From Allium sativum (Eukaryota > Streptophyta > Magnoliopsida > Asparagales > Amaryllidaceae), in assembly GCA_030737875.1 (NCBI GenBank), contig CM060922.1:305279456-305343455 (forward strand): a stretch of DNA of 64,000 bases, written 5' to 3'. Shown piece after piece: positions 30,602 through 43,700 of this stretch. The stretch's first letter is position 1; every line of letters begins with the position of its first letter. The position numbers and the translations under genes were made by a program. The notes beneath the pieces were generated by a model. It made no database searches. It had not been told where the DNA came from and saw only the letters and a list, made by a program, of their open reading frames with translations.

Positions 30602-32703
30602 AGGCACATTCGTCTTTTCACTAATTTACATATTCACAGTTTATATGTAAATTATTCACAATTGTTGTCAATTTCAGATTATGCCATAAATGTCCAAGTC
30701 TAGATTTTATATGCTAATTATCCCAACCAGTCATGTTCCAATTCTCAAGTTATGCCCAACAAAGCTAATTGCAAGTTATGACCCCCAAATTCAATTTCCA
30801 ATTATTACTCAAAATTGGATACACCTAATCTTCCCAAGTTTGTAATAATAGACATGCCCCAACATTACAATATTCATTATACTTGGCGTCCCAAATCAAT
30901 AGTTAGGCCAAATCTATATTTAATGTTCAAATTTACATTTTACGCCCAAAACTTGATTTATATGCCAATTTCATACTTTGTCGTTCATGCCAATTCTAAG
31001 TTCAATATGTCAAATTACATATTCATGTCAAATTACCCCAAATTCTCCACAATAACAATTATTCCATACAACATGTTACAACTTATAATGTCAATTTCAT
31101 GTTGTACCCAATTACCCCCGCATTCGTAACATACGTATTTCGAGTTTCAATCTAGATCTGAGGTTAATCTAGATTCATTAAGTAAAAGGGGGAAGAAAGA
31201 GGAACATAAACGAGAGTAGGCATAAAAAAGGTATTAAAATGGTAGATCTGTCAACTATAATATTATGGACCTAAGAGGATTACAGATCTGTTAGAGTTGA
31301 GGTGTAACAAAGATAGATCTGAAACAAACTACTAGAAATAACCTCATAGACATATAGATCTGATATAAATAATATCATGAACCTAAAAGGATTATATATC
31401 AGATGTCCAACAAAGATAGGCATGATTTAATAATAACTTCCTAGGCATGTAAATCATTGACTCAATAAAAAGATTGGAATTAATCTGAAAGGTTTGTCTT
31501 ATCATCAAGCATGGACTTAGATCCATTTCACTACATGCCAAAATCACTATTAGGTGTTTAAATCTGAAAATAACTTGAACCTACATGTTTACAGTTCGAT
31601 TTATGCTCCAAGTCCTAAGTCATATTTCCAATATACTTTAAGCCTCAAATCTCAAGTCATATGCTCGATACACTTTATGTTTTGAATACAACATGTGTTA
31701 TGTCCTCAAATCAGTTATAACTCAATTATGCCCAATTATACACAATTTAATACTTTTCCCAAATTTTAGCGCTGGTCATGTCCAAATCATATTTAATGCC
31801 CAATTTTATTTCCAATGTACGTTCATCTCTTATGAGATCTGGCTCAGGCTCGCAGTAGCCTGGCTATAAAACAAAAAGGGAAGAAGGAAAGAAGAGACAA
31901 AGAATATATGTAATATTATCAATGAGATAGATCCAAAGGATATAGAAAGACAGATAGAAATAGGCATAATATCAGATCCAGATTTATTACAATGCCAGAA
32001 TCCCAACTAACTTTTATTTTTGAAAGTAACATGAGCTTACAAATTACAGAACGGTCTTGAATTTTGAGATCTGTATTCTGATACTGAATAGCTCTCCCTT
32101 GAAGTAGACTATTTGTTCTTCTAATTTAGATTTGATTTGATTCTTAGAAAATAGTTGTTGAAGTCGTTGAATTAGCCTTTGAATCTCTACTTGAATTTTA
32201 ACTTGATTCTACGAAGGACTTGAGCAGCATAACCCCGTCTTTGATTTATTTTTATATGAATTAGGGTAGAGTATAGGCAAAATGAAGTTGTGCAGAGAAA
32301 ACTGTAGCCTTAGGGGTGTTTATATAGCATAGTGATCAACGAATCTGGTCAGAACGGGCGTCCAGATGTAGAAAAATGAATCTGTCCTCGGATCTGGAAA
32401 TAGGATGGAGGTCGACCCCTGGTCGACCCCCAGGTCGTCCTGGGCGGGAAATTTCCTGCCCAGCCCGGGTGTGTGATTTGAATTTCGAATTTCAAACCTG
32501 AGCTGTTTTATTTAAACCCATGAAACTTCTGAAGGTCATAACTTCTTCATACAGAGTTCAATTTACGTAAACTCGGACTCTATCTCAAGCAGAATTCCGA
32601 GACGAACGGAATGGCGTAACCCGTTTCAGTTAATATTTCTCTTAAAAATTAAGTATACTTTAATTTGTTACTTTAATGTTCACCGAAAATACGGGGTGTT
32701 ACA

Positions 32704-32745
32704 TTCTTCCCTCCTTAAAGGATTTCGTCCCCGAAATCTTCAAGT
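32704..32745 (-). promoter_or_regulatory. Polypurine tract and 3' end of element A internal region
   Basis: On the minus strand the sequence reads GATTTCGGGGACGAAATCC then TTTAAGGAGGGAAGAA directly before the LTR start TGTAACACCCCG. The first motif is the conserved ...TTCGGGGACGAA... end of plant chromovirus pol; the second is the polypurine tract that primes plus-strand synthesis. Confidence 0.88.
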
Positions 32746-33912
32746 TAAGAAGAATGCATATTCTAACATACAACGTCCATCTACTCAACCATTCAATCAC
32801 AGGCATCCATTGACCTTAAAAGGTTTATAATGTCGTATGAACATATGCAGAGTGTGTGTATATGTCTCTTATCTAATGCAAAATCAGGCGGTCTACTGAT
32901 CCAGTTGACCTCCTTAATGTGAATCATGAGAGTGTCATGCGCCCAATATGTATGCAAATATCCCTAATCACGTAAATACTATATGTGTGCATATTCACTC
33001 ATCCATATGCAACATCCATATGATAACACATCAAGTTTCAATCCATATACAAATACATTCATATGCGTATGCAATATGAAAGTGACTGAGCCGATCTAGT
33101 GCCTAATGTGTGCGTATATGCATCCACGAGCAACCACTAGCAAACACTTGCATCCACCAAACATAACATGTCTCAAACACATGTTTACATCCATTGGCTT
33201 CTTCCTAAGGATCGAGGATGGGACCGAGAGGATATACTTAAAAGATAAAGACTAGCATGCAAAGAAACTTTACAGAAAAAGAGGAATCAAGGATATACCC
33301 TCAAAAAAAAGGGTAAGATGCGCGTATCTAGTCTTCAGTCTTCTAAGTCGCATCTTCTTGAGCTTCACTCCGTTGTACCTTAACTAATTTAACTTCATAA
33401 TTGCGAAGCTTCTTGACCTCCATTTCAAAAACCCACTAGTAAAGATAGGACCTCGCTCACTTACTATGCTAGAGGGTATCCAATGTAGTCGAATTATCTT
33501 TCCAAGATAAACAGATGTTAACCATGATACCAAGTGTATATACTTAGATGATTAGAGGTCTCTCCTCTACTTAGCTTATCCATCATGTCACAAATCTAAG
33601 GGTATAAAGCTAAAGGTTGCTATGTACTTTTTACCTCTCTTAAGGTCAGTCTTACTTTAGGCGCCTGCCACAACCATCTATTTCTCACGCAAACCATCCT
33701 AGTCGAACTCGACACACCTCAAGTACAAGCTCCAAAGGCCTAAACCAATATCAGACAAGCACCCAAGGAATACCTCCTCCGAATTTGAACGATTTATTTG
33801 AGATGATACTAGCAAAACAACCAAACAATTGAGCACTTAACCGACTCTGGCTATGCTCGCCAATCTTGTTGCAAAACTATCGTTAATCGCATAACTGGCT
33901 TTGCATTGTCAA
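32746..33912 (-). pseudogene. Element A pol relic: integrase-like scraps and 3' spacer
   Basis: Minus-strand translation gives short Ty3/gypsy integrase-like blocks near 33430-33620, such as MMDKLSRG and then DYIGY / IRLHWIPSSIV and GPIFTSGF, the region around the catalytic core's later half. They are separated by stops and frameshifts. The left third (32746-33300) is spacer with repeated CATATGC words and no coding signal. RNase H and most of RT are missing. Assignment rests on short motifs. Confidence 0.45.
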
Positions 33913-34879
33913 CTAGATGTAATAACCCAGAAATCTGGGCCAGTTTAAAATTTTATTTTGGCAATTTAAGCGAATTTTGATTATTTAAAATAGATTATTT
34001 TAAATAATATCGACGAGAAATTTATTATGAATATAAATCGAACGTATATATTATATAGTTCGTCGTTAGAATATAAATAATTATTTATAATTATAAAAGG
34101 AATTGAAAATGGCGCGGTAGTTCGATTATTCGATTTCAAACTTCAATTGAATGTACCGGGTGCAAAATAAACCGGATTTTAGTGAAACCAAAAATAATGG
34201 AATCTAATTGTGACTATCTTTCCAAAGAATCCGAAAAATCGAGATTTCATAGCAGGGATAAAAAGATATGTCCAGTTGAAAATTCTGAATAGTCGCTATG
34301 GAATTCAGGCCCTTAAAAATGGAGATTTTGCAAACGACCTCAGATTTCGACGAAACCACTTTTATTGGATCCGTGATGTAAAGTTATTGCTAGGTTCCAA
34401 TTTTCATAATTTTTCGAATCAATATGTGAGCGTGGCAAAGGAAAACGCGTTTGACCAGTTTTAGTTGATTTTAATCGACTGGAAAATGGCTATTTTTCAA
34501 ACGGTATCAGAATTTGACGAAATTAGTTTTGTTAGGACCGTATCGTCAATACAAAGCTAGAAAATATTTTTCTGGAATTTTTCGAGTTAGTATGTGACCC
34601 CAGTAAATTGAAATGCGCGTTCAAATTCAATATATAGAGTTATATGTTGGTTTTAACGGAAACTGATCGAAACGTTCGAATCAGCGTACGATACATATCC
34701 CATTGTGTTCGGAATGGGGGTGAAACGCTATGGACGACAGGCGGTGGACCTCGTTTAGAGGTCGTATGTAAAATTCAACTTTTTGAATTAAATAATTAAA
34801 TAATAAAAAATCCTTCTCTCTCCTCTCCCCTTATACTCTGCCCCCCCCCATTCGATTCATTTCAGAAAGAAGAAAGAAA

Positions 34880-35143
34880 AAAAAAACAAAATCGAACTCG
34901 CGCCTGCCACCACCGCCCTCCCCAGCTTCGCCTCAGCCTCGCCGACCTCCCTGCAAGCGCCGACCTCCTCTTCCCTCCAGCCTCGCGCCCCTTTCCTCTG
35001 AAATCCGAACCCTAATTCGCCGATCCCCTCCGCCTGCTCTTCCTCCGTGCGACCCCCTGAGAGATCGACGCGCCGCATCAGCCCCGGCGAACGATGCAAC
35101 CCATACCCCCCTGCGACGACAACCTCCTCCGATTAGAAAAAAA
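34880..35143 (+). other. GC-rich leader-like island in the family B solo LTR
   Basis: CCGCC/CTCGCC-rich DNA preceded by a pyrimidine/AG-rich stretch and followed at 35144 by GTGAGC, a plausible splice donor. The family member at 60932 has the same order, ending in GTAAGT at 62144. Frames on the other strand (to 84 codons) are compositional and not conserved. Confidence 0.5.
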
Positions 35144-35599
35144 GTGAGCATTTTATTTAATTATTTTTCGGATTTAATTAGGTTTAGAAAATCTGATTTT
35201 AATGGTTAGGAAAATCTGATTTAGTGTGATTAGAAAAATATAATTTTTCCTGTTGTAAAGAATATGATTTTCTATGTTATAAAAATACGGGTTTTGCCGT
35301 AGGAATGGTAAATAGAAAAAATTCGATTTTTATATATTGAATAGCAAAGTAAAAATTCGATTTTTATATATTGAATAACGAAGTAAAAATTCGATTTTTA
35401 TATATTGAATAGCGAAGTAAAAATTCTATTTTTATATATTGAATAGCGAAGTAAAAATGTGATTTTTATATATGTAGAGAATACGGGCAGTGAAAAGTGA
35501 CAAGAGGCAAGAACGACGAAGATTTCTACCTAAGAAGAGTCGTGGCGTTGGATTAGCAATTCTGTGAGAACTTCTCACCTTTCAATTTATTTTTTCTAG
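35144..35599 (+). other. Candidate intron inside the family B LTR
   Basis: Donor GTGAGC at 35144 and acceptor TTTTTTCTAG ending at 35599, with the 34-bp repeat array inside. The related LTR at 60932 conserves both sides (62144-63164), including the sequence after the acceptor (TACTAGGATGCAGACGGTG). Splicing itself is inference. Confidence 0.4.
35316..35475. repeat. 34-bp tandem repeats, about 4.5 copies
   Basis: Units of AAAAATTCGATTTTTATATA plus TTGAATAGCGAAGT. The orthologous place in the 60932 LTR carries about ten units, so the array varies in length between copies. Confidence 0.9.
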
Positions 35600-38500
35600 T
35601 TATAAATATATACTAGGATGCAGACGGTGTTTAGTAGCACCCGACACCCGTCGTCCACAGACCATGGACGGCTTGTTTGTTTGATTGATTTTGATGTGTA
35701 GTTGATTGTGTGATTTGAAATGAAATAAAATATTTATATAGAAAATAAATATTTTATAGTTAAAAATAGAATTTTTAACATGTACATGAAAAGAAATAAA
35801 AATAAACAAATCGGACGATTTGTTTATATACACACATTTGACTGACATTGATTGGGATGATAAATTTTACACATCGCCCAACTGCACAAATAAAATCTGT
35901 GTTTGATTGTTTGAAACCCCACACGGGTATTGGGATGATATTTGACGTACAATAATCCCAATAATTAGTTGTATGTCGATCGATTGCTTGACAGGATGTT
36001 ATAAGCGTTGAATATTTATATTTAATGCTTATACAGTGTAGAATGCAGTTTGGATGATGGTTGATTTATTCATCGTTGTTGATATATACATGTGTTGTAG
36101 AAAATCCATATAATTAACATTATATGGTAATTGATTGAGCCTCATTCCAGTTTCGAAAAAGAAATATTTGAAATAGAAATATTTGAAGAGAAATATTTGA
36201 ATCGAAATATTTGAGAAAGAAATATTTGAAAGAGGAATATTTGAAATAGAATATTTGAAAATAGAAATATATGAAGCCATATTGATTAGATTGACGCTAT
36301 TTTGACGTGAACGATATTTATATCGATTTTATTCATTTTATAACAAATATCGAAAGTGATTTCAAAATCTGATATTTTGAAAAGAATTGAAATTCGAATT
36401 AAATTGAATATAAATGAATTCGAATTGAAAATTGAATATAAATGAATTCGAATTGAAATTGAATTGAAAACGAACTGAAATTGAATTAGAAATCAATTTG
36501 AATTGAAATCGATTTGAAATGAATTTAAAACGAATTTATATTGGAATATTCAATTTTGATTTGAAATTGAATATGAAGTTGAAACCGTTTTGAAAACGAA
36601 GTTGAAACCGTTTTGAAAACGAATTTAAAACGATTTATAAAGCACGTTTTGAATTGAAATCGACGAAGTATATATTATATATATTATATATATATAATAT
36701 AATGGCCTGAATAGAACGCGCCGCGCCGCGACAGTTCGCGAATTTCGACCATTGACTTCGAACGGATATTGCGGGAGATCCGACCGTCGGATTCTCCTGA
36801 AACCGTAACCGTTGGGTTCGTATCGAAAAGAGCTTTCTAATGAATATTAGAAATTTAAATCTAACGGTTGGATTTGGAATTATGTCCAAATCAAATTGGG
36901 AAAAGGTCGCTATAAGTGCAGTTCGATGGCCGTTGTTGGAAATCGACTGTACGGGCCTTGATAAAATTATAAAAAAAATAGTAATAATTTGTGTAAAATC
37001 ATAAGAAATGATTTAGAAAGAATTGGGATGAAAAATTCCATATTTGAAAAGATTAAAATAGATTTTTATCGAAATGAACTAGTTTTGAACTAGAATTATA
37101 ATTCTATTTAATTTTAAATAAATAAATTGAATTTGAAATGGTTTTGAAAATAACCAGAATTTCCAATATTTGAATTGGAATGGATTTGAATCGAAATTGT
37201 CTTCGGAATATTTCGATGTTGGATTTCGTGATGATACAGATATTGTTATGGGAATTTGAAAGATATATATATATCGTTATTCCCAATACGACATTTGTTA
37301 GTCGTAGAATTTGATATTGAATATAAGCCGATATATTTTCTATTCAGAGCCTTGTATTTAATATCAAATGTGATTTGGGTTTGTCGTGAATGGTGTCTTC
37401 ATTAACACTGTTCTTGAACCCAGTTGAGGAAAGATTAAATCTTTTTATTTAGATTTAATGAAGTGTACCAATTAAATAATATTTAATTGGAATTGAATTG
37501 ATATTGATTTTTGGGTTTATCGTGAACAGTGTTTTAAATAACACTTGTTCTTTAACTCGATAATTAATGTGATGTGATTTTGGGTTTATCGTGAACCGTG
37601 TTTTAAATGACACTGATTCTTTAACCCAGTCACAGATTAAAACTAAGTAGAGTTTTAATGAATCTTTAATTAGATTGAAAAAAATCGAGAATGGAGTATC
37701 ACCAGTTTTGCTCCAGGCGTTAGTTAAATCTTTAATTAGATTTGAACGTGAAATGGTAATTGAATTTACCGATAACACCGTGGTGTTAGATATGAAGTAA
37801 GACCCGTTTTACTTCATGGGATGAATAGGTTGGGATTGGGAAATTAAAACAAATGATTACTTCGGTAAGGTTCGTTAATCCCGACTAGTTGAATCGAAAT
37901 TTAAAAGAAGATTAGAGAATAAATTCAAGGAATTTATCTTGGATAAAATTAATGGGAACCTTTCCCTATGAATGTGAAATTTAGAAACTAACTGTCGGTT
38001 AGCCAAGCAGAATGGTTTTCTGGATATTGATCTGATGTTGGTTTCGACCTTCGGGGTTAATATTTGGGAAATTATTCTCTTGATTAATTTACGGTTAGTG
38101 ACTGATGAATTGGAATGAAGCGTATGTTGTGTTTGTGTAACACTTATTTAAAATATACGCGAGTTATTCGAAAAGACCGGGTTTATCCCATTCTGAATAA
38201 CTGATACGACGATAAGTCAAAGATGAAGACGGTGGTTGAAGACGGGAAGTCTTCACATCATTTGGATGATTACTGATGATCTTGATTGGGCTGTACACCC
38301 AAGATGAGGGAATCAATCGGTGGTCGTCTAGATGTGCTTGGAGATCGATGGATATGCGAGGAAAGTGCCTCCGGTTTCGTTCAGACCCAGAACGGACTTG
38401 TAAATGGACTGTGTGTCTGACATTGGATTTCATTCTGTGTGACTGATATCGGTTGCATAGAGTGGTTTGCCTGTGTGGCATGCTAAGATGCAATTGATCG

Positions 38501-39718
38501 AGGCTTCTGTTGAAAAGCAAAGTATTGTGGTGATGATCAAAGCACAGCCTGTGTGGCACAGCTTTGTGTAACGTGAATTCGCGAGCCTCGCACCCCGGTT
38601 GTGAACCAAAAACGGGAGACGGACCTCTGGGAGGGCATGCGTTTCTTTCTAGCTAGGGTGGTGTCAGTGACCTACTAGCCCTGACATTTATATTCTTTTC
38701 ACCTGTGTGGTTGTTGCTGTTGTGAGGCGCCTCGGTTTGATCGGACGATCCAGGTCCGATGGAGTCATTCGTTGGCTCATTTACGCCCCAAAGGGCGGGG
38801 AAACGTAGTGTTCAGGCATAATAATCCACATCGGTGGACCGGCCCTGTCGCTCCAAGGCTTGCCTGCGCGCTTGCCTGAGACATGGGCTAGATTGTCTCG
38901 AATCGGTTGAGGACGATCCCTGGCCTCGGTTCATAGATGGAAACCCAATTTCCAAATACGTGACTTTGCGATTTTGATTGTATAACCTATATATGGCGAC
39001 ATAGTGGTATGGGGCATTCATGCCGCCTATGATTGATACTTATGATTTGAAGTTGTTTTATACACTAAGCACTTATAATAGTATCAAATAATCTGTTTTA
39101 AACGTATCAAGCATTCTTGGCTATTATAAGGTAAAAACCCTATCCTCCGGCTTGCGTTGCATTGCGTGATGGGACCTGGGTCTTATAATAGCTTCATTTT
39201 TCTTTATTTAGCATTGCGTTGTTTGTTTTATGCACTGGTATTCTTGGGAGGAAACCCGTTCCGTGTTATTCGGCGTGGTCCCTTGACTTGCCTAACTTTA
39301 AAAATAAAGATTAATAACTGTTTTAGTTCTCATACCAGTCCCATGACTGACCTGGAGTTTATTGTTTTGACCTAAACTCTGGGTGCCCCTATTTTGACAC
39401 GGGCAGCTAGTAGTTTTGGTTTTGCAGATTTGTATTCAAGGATCCTGGTTTACAGCTGGAATGATATCCGGAAAGCTTTGTATCCGTATATCTCCTTCAG
39501 TTGTGTATTGTATTATTTTCCGCTGCTATGTAATTTATTGTAACCTCTGATAATTTGTGATGTATATTACTCATTTATACTCTGTATATTCTTGTAATCT
39601 GATGCATTGTTGTAATATACAATGAAATGTTCTTCCGTCTGCGTTCTATTTTGTCGTGTTCTCAAAACAATCCGCTCTTTCCCTTCTCTTCGGAGACCGG
39701 GGAGTCCGGGTCGTCTCA

Positions 39719-40780
39719 CTAGATATATACGGAAGTCTATCTCGAGTTTTAGGGGAAAACCCCTAACCTAATCAAAACATCCTGCGTACTCATGGACTAT
39801 TCTAACGGATTGCAAATCGTCGATAGATGCATCAAGTGATTCTAGGCGGGTAAGAAAAACTGATCCCTTAGGATCGCACGAAATCTCAAGGGTATTCCCG
39901 AGGCAAGTCGAAAGTCTAACTACCCTCCGTTCACAATTACTAGCTAATCAATCCATGCCTAGAATCAACCCATAGCCCGTGAAACCAAAAACATAAGTAT
40001 CTCAAATCCTTACAAACCAAAGATAAATGAGCCAAACCATAAATTGGATTTGAGACAATAACCGGATCTTCTACTCTACAAGTACTAAGGTGCAGAGACT
40101 CAACTATTGAAGCAGATATAGACGAATGTGAAGCGCTAAAATCAAAAAGAGTACAAACAGGATGATCAAAAAGGAAAAACTAAACTCTTTCAATAGAAAC
40201 CTTACTACCTCTCTCTCAGGTATGCTGGCGGTGAGCGCAGGCACTTGCCCTCCTGAAAATCCCGTTCTTTGTTCTTGCCCTTGTCCTTAATTATATGACC
40301 CATTATACCATAGTAAAGATACTTCCTCTTGTCCTAGGTTTTACTATTCTTTCCTCCTTCTTGTCCTGTGATTCTTCCTCTTTGGCCTCTTTCACTTTAC
40401 CTCGTTTGTGAACCATGTTGACAATCCTTTTGAACTTTGCCTCCATCGCACGGGAAACCCTACAAAGCTTGGAAGAGAATTAGCCGCAGGTGAAACTACT
40501 ACGACTATGGATGGAGGTTGGGCACTTCTTCGCCCTTCAACAGGTGTCGTAGTCTTATCGATTCTACGGAACCATGCCGCGACGAGGTTACCTCCCAGAA
40601 AGCCAGGAGCCCTGGAGACTCAAGAAAGAAAGAAACAAGGATTCAAACAGAGGATCAAAAGATAGTGCATTTGGCTTTGGGGAATATGCCTTTAAACAAA
40701 ACCTTTCTTTTGAAAATTCTTCTTTTAAAACCGTTTTGAAAATAATTTTTCAAATCTTTTATCTAATCCGGTAACCTTCA
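39719..40780 (-). pseudogene. Element A gag/protease relic
   Basis: Directly downstream of the primer site on the minus strand. Near 40270-40340 a frame reads YYGIMGHIIKD, which looks like a decayed CCHC gag zinc knuckle (C-x2-C-x3-GH-x4-C). From about 40060 to 39725 a collinear, nearly stop-free stretch (NPIYGLAHLSLVCKDL, GLWVDSRHGL, then LESLDASIDDLQSVRIVHEY) resembles the protease and protease-RT linker of Tekay-type Ty3/gypsy elements. The sequence continues across the nested LTR at the CTAGA site. No intact ORF remains. Confidence 0.55.
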
Positions 40781-40792
40781 GCTCTGATACCA
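40781..40792 (-). promoter_or_regulatory. Primer binding site of element A (initiator-Met tRNA)
   Basis: On the minus strand TGGTATCAGAGC, exactly complementary to the 3' end of plant initiator methionine tRNA, two bases after the LTR end GGGGTGTTTCA. This proves orientation and identifies 40795-45060 as the 5' LTR. Confidence 0.95.
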
Positions 40793-40794
40793 AG

Positions 40795-43700
40795 TGAAAC
40801 ACCCCACCTCCGTTAAGGTCACTCACAAAGGGAATGCTTTAACTTTGGTAGAGCATTTTAGGTAAAAGACGCAGATAAATTACAAGACAGACAAATAAAG
40901 CAACGGAAAATAAAGTCATTTTATAAACAATTTGGTTTAGTCAAGCTTTTACAACAGTTGTCTCCACCATACTTAAAAGTAATACATAGAACTTCTGTCT
41001 TGATCTAAAAATTCCAAATATAAAAGAAGAATAAAAACAACATTGATATTCCCCAATAAAGCATGAACCAGCCATAGCAGTGGAAGAGAGAGTCCAAAGC
41101 AATACATTGACTAACTTCGAGCTTGGAAGAAGACTAAGCTAAGTGGAAACATTTCCTCCCTGTGAACCTCATGGGGGAAACGGAAGAAAAGAGGCGAAAC
41201 AAAACTAGGTTAGACATAAGTTTGGTAAGTCCAGTGACTTTCAGCATATAAACAGGCAAAAGCATCATGACATGAATAAACTGAATATAAGACAATACCG
41301 TGATAATAGGGATAACAAGATAACATAGCATAAGCATAAGGTATGATAAGGTAAGATAAACTGAATGCGCTTCTACTCTTTCTCTGTTGTGCTACTACCT
41401 TGTTATTCTGATTTATATATATATCTCTACACCACCTAACTAGTGTCCCAACCAGTAATCTGTATAAAATGATAATATTACAACGTGATCCCAATCCCCG
41501 CAAATTGTGGTAGCCTTCAGGTGTACATCTATCATGAGGATTCCACCTCAATCTGCCTAATTGCCATGAACATGCTAGATGTACTCTTACTACCCTATCG
41601 ATCGACTCCCTACTGTATTAACTTTTCTTGTGTCTGTGTCAATCGGCCCTCTCTTGCGTGTAGATACCCTGTGCTGGCCCCACCATAAGGTGTATTAGTG
41701 CCTGCTTTTTCCCAATGCCTGCTTTTTCCCACTCCGGAGCACGTGCACGCCCGTAAACCGTCAGAACCTACACTGACGTACCTCCTGCCACTGTTTTGAT
41801 CGCTTATAATCAGCCCAGTAATCGTGCCCTACCCTGCTTAGTTTCAGGGTACCATCTATGTGGGTTACTACTGAAATGGGTCCCCGTTACTAGGTTTCTT
41901 ATTGGTTAAGTTTGTGGGCCTATATATATATAAATATTACCCACCTACACGAGATGTACTTAACCCTCCCACCAATTCTAGCATGTTTACTTAACGGTTA
42001 AGTTTGTGGGCCTATATGTACTAATATTACCAACCTACACGAGATGTACTTAACCCTCCCATCGATTCAAGCATGTTTATTTAACGGTTAAGTTTGTGGG
42101 CCTATATGTACTAATATTACCCGCCAACCCGATATGTACTTAACCCTCCCGCACATTATGTCGTATTGGTTAAGTGTTGTCCATTCATGTTAACATAACC
42201 CACTCATTCATCATGTCATGTTGGTTATGTGTTTCCTATTAACTTAACCCTCCTCGCTTATCATGTTGGATTGGTTAAGTGTTTCCTATTAACATAACCC
42301 CATTCGTTCGTCAAGTTATATTGGTCAAGTGTTTCTTGTTAACTTAACCCCACGTGTTCATCATGTTGTATTGGTTAAGTGTCATCAATCAATTCAAGTT
42401 AACTTAACCCACCCACTTGTCATATTACATTGGTTAAGTGTTACCTTCTGGTGTTAACTTAACCCTACCATAAATCAAGTTTTATTGGTTAAGTGTTGCC
42501 CTCTTGTTTTTACCTAACCTTACCACAAATCAAGTTATATTGGTTAAGTGTTTCTTATTACTTAACCCTACCCATTCATCTTGTTATATTGGTTAAGTGT
42601 TTCTCATTAACTTAACCCTAGTCATTCATATTGGTTAAGTGTTCCTATGAACTTAACCCTCGTCATTTATCTTGTTCAGTAGCATTAATCGATTTATTAA
42701 TGCACCAACCTCTCACATTAGATATGTGTTGTGGCGGTTACTGGATGTGCCGAGCGGTTCCGGGCAGTTTTACACCACAACTCAATCTAACCTCGGGTTT
42801 TTCTTGGGCATGATGCACTAACCTCTCACATTAGATAGGTGTTGTTGTGGTTACTGGATGTGTCGGGCGGTTCCGGGGAGTTTTACACCACAACTCAATC
42901 TAACCTCGGGTTAGGCACATTCGTCTTTTCACTAATTTACATATTTACAGTTTATATGTAAATTATTCACAATTTTTGTCAATTTCAGATTATGCCATAA
43001 ATGTCCAAGTCTAAATTTTATATGATAATTATCCCAACCAGTCATGTTCCAGTTCTCAAGTTATGCCCAACAAAGCTAATTGCAACTTATGGCCCCCAAA
43101 TTCAATTTCCATTTATTACTCAAAATAGGCTACCCCTAACCTTCCCAAGTTTGTAATAATAGACGTGCCCCAACATTACAATATTCATTATACTTGGCGT
43201 CCCAAATCAGTAGTTAGGCCAAATCTAGATTTAATGTTCAAATTAACATTTTACGCCCAAAACTTGATTTATATGCCAATTTCATACTTTGTCATTCATT
43301 CCAATTCTAGGTTCAATATGTCAAATTACATATTCATGTCAAATTACCCCATATTCGCAACAATAACAATTATGCCATACTACATGTTCCAAATTATAAT
43401 GTCAATTACATGTTATACCCAATTACCCCCGCATTCATAACGTACGTATTTCGAGTTTCAGTCTAGATTCGAGGTTAATCTAGATTCATAAAATAAAAGG
43501 GGAAGAAAGAGGAACATAAACGACAGTAGGCATAAAACAAGCATTAAAATGGTAGATCTGTCAACTATAATATTATGGACCTAAGAGGATTACAGATCTG
43601 TTAGAGTTAAGGTGTAACAAAGATAGATCTGAAACAAACTGACAGAAATAACCTAATAGACATATAGATCTGATATAAATAATATCATGAACCTAAAAGG

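Larger units (their letters stand above)
28433..32703 (-). repeat. Element A 3' LTR (4271 bp)
   Basis: Aligns along its full length with 40795-45060 and with the solo copy 48685-52883. The polypurine tract on its right side fixes it as the 3' LTR of a minus-strand element. It contains the GGTTAAGT/ACTTAACC array (29590-30350) and a duplicated block of about 100 bp (30390-30486, 30505-30601). Confidence 0.92.
33918..39718 (+). mobile_element. Solo LTR of family B, 5801 bp, nested in element A
   Basis: Begins TGTAATAACCCAG and ends GGGTCGTCTCA, flanked by a perfect 5-bp target duplication CTAGA (33913-33917 and 39719-39723). No primer site, polypurine tract or second LTR, hence a solo LTR. Its start matches the LTR start of element B (minus strand from 56929) and the LTR at 60932. 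Inside are a GC-rich island (34880-35140), a 34-bp repeat array (35316-35475) and possible splice sites. At 5.8 kb it is among the longer plant LTRs. Confidence 0.9.

Noticed and set aside
34857..35151. GC-rich frames opposite the LTR leader island
   Set aside because: Compositional frames; not conserved in the islands at 55604 or 61930.
38164..38559. 131-codon minus-strand frame in the family B solo LTR
   Set aside because: His/Ser/Arg-rich translation of the LTR's antisense strand; no counterpart frame in the related LTRs.
40781..40792. tRNA-like sequence
   Set aside because: Only 12 bases match tRNA-Met; it is a retrotransposon primer binding site, not a tRNA gene.
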